From the NCBI GenBank assembly GCA_945292135.1, contig CALYRA010000050.1:1-7236 (forward strand): a stretch of DNA of 7,236 nt, written 5' to 3'. The notes beneath the pieces were generated by a model that saw only the letters and a list, made by a program, of their open reading frames with translations, did not search any database and was not told where the DNA came from. This document shows, one piece after another, positions 7,236-7,236 of this stretch. Position 1 is the stretch's first letter; each line of letters starts with the position of its first letter. Both the position numbers and the translations under genes were made by a program. This DNA comes from an uncultured Dysgonomonas sp. Lineage in GTDB: Bacteria > Bacteroidota > Bacteroidia > Bacteroidales > Dysgonomonadaceae.

Positions 7236-7236
7236 A

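Noticed and set aside
5091..7236. GH2 gene as a pseudogene because no stop codon is seen
   Set aside because: Codon-by-codon reading shows an uninterrupted frame with all catalytic motifs. The missing end is due to the window edge.

Overview
The window is a fragment of a Bacteroidota (most likely Bacteroidales) polysaccharide utilization locus (PUL). The evidence is the SusD-family glycan-binding protein, the lipoprotein signal peptides on all three genes whose starts are visible, the BACON domains, AT-rich intergenic gaps and no obvious Shine-Dalgarno sequences. Genus cannot be fixed from the sequence; the AT-rich composition would suit Dysgonomonas- or Bacteroides-like organisms, but that is a guess.

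Layout, all on the + strand: (1) 2-1315, the C-terminal part of a SusD-like protein, cut by the left window edge, so its SusC partner and any regulator lie outside; (2) 1335-3254, a 639-residue multidomain lipoprotein in the position of a surface glycan-binding protein (SGBP/SusE-F-like), containing an internal duplication and a Trp-rich insertion; (3) 3319-5019, a lipoprotein with two BACON domains and a GH5 endo-glycanase domain; (4) 5091-7235, a GH2 beta-galactosidase-type lipoprotein with an intact frame that runs off the right edge. Gaps are 19, 64 and 71 nt, consistent with one transcript. No promoter, tRNA, rRNA, CRISPR array or mobile element was found.

Working model (inference): the SusD-like protein and the SGBP capture a beta-glucan-backbone polysaccharide at the cell surface, the BACON-GH5 enzyme cuts its backbone there, SusC/SusD import the oligosaccharides, and the GH2 enzyme removes terminal beta-galactosyl (or related) side-chain units. 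A GH5_4-like endoglucanase next to a GH2 beta-galactosidase suggests galactosylated xyloglucan, but mixed-linkage glucan or another galactose-decorated glycan is not excluded.

The core is a recognisable kind of PUL rather than a new system. The least explained parts are the duplicated, Trp-rich SGBP and a long two-part hairpin between the GH5 and GH2 genes, with competing outer stems that could mask or free the GH2 translation start.
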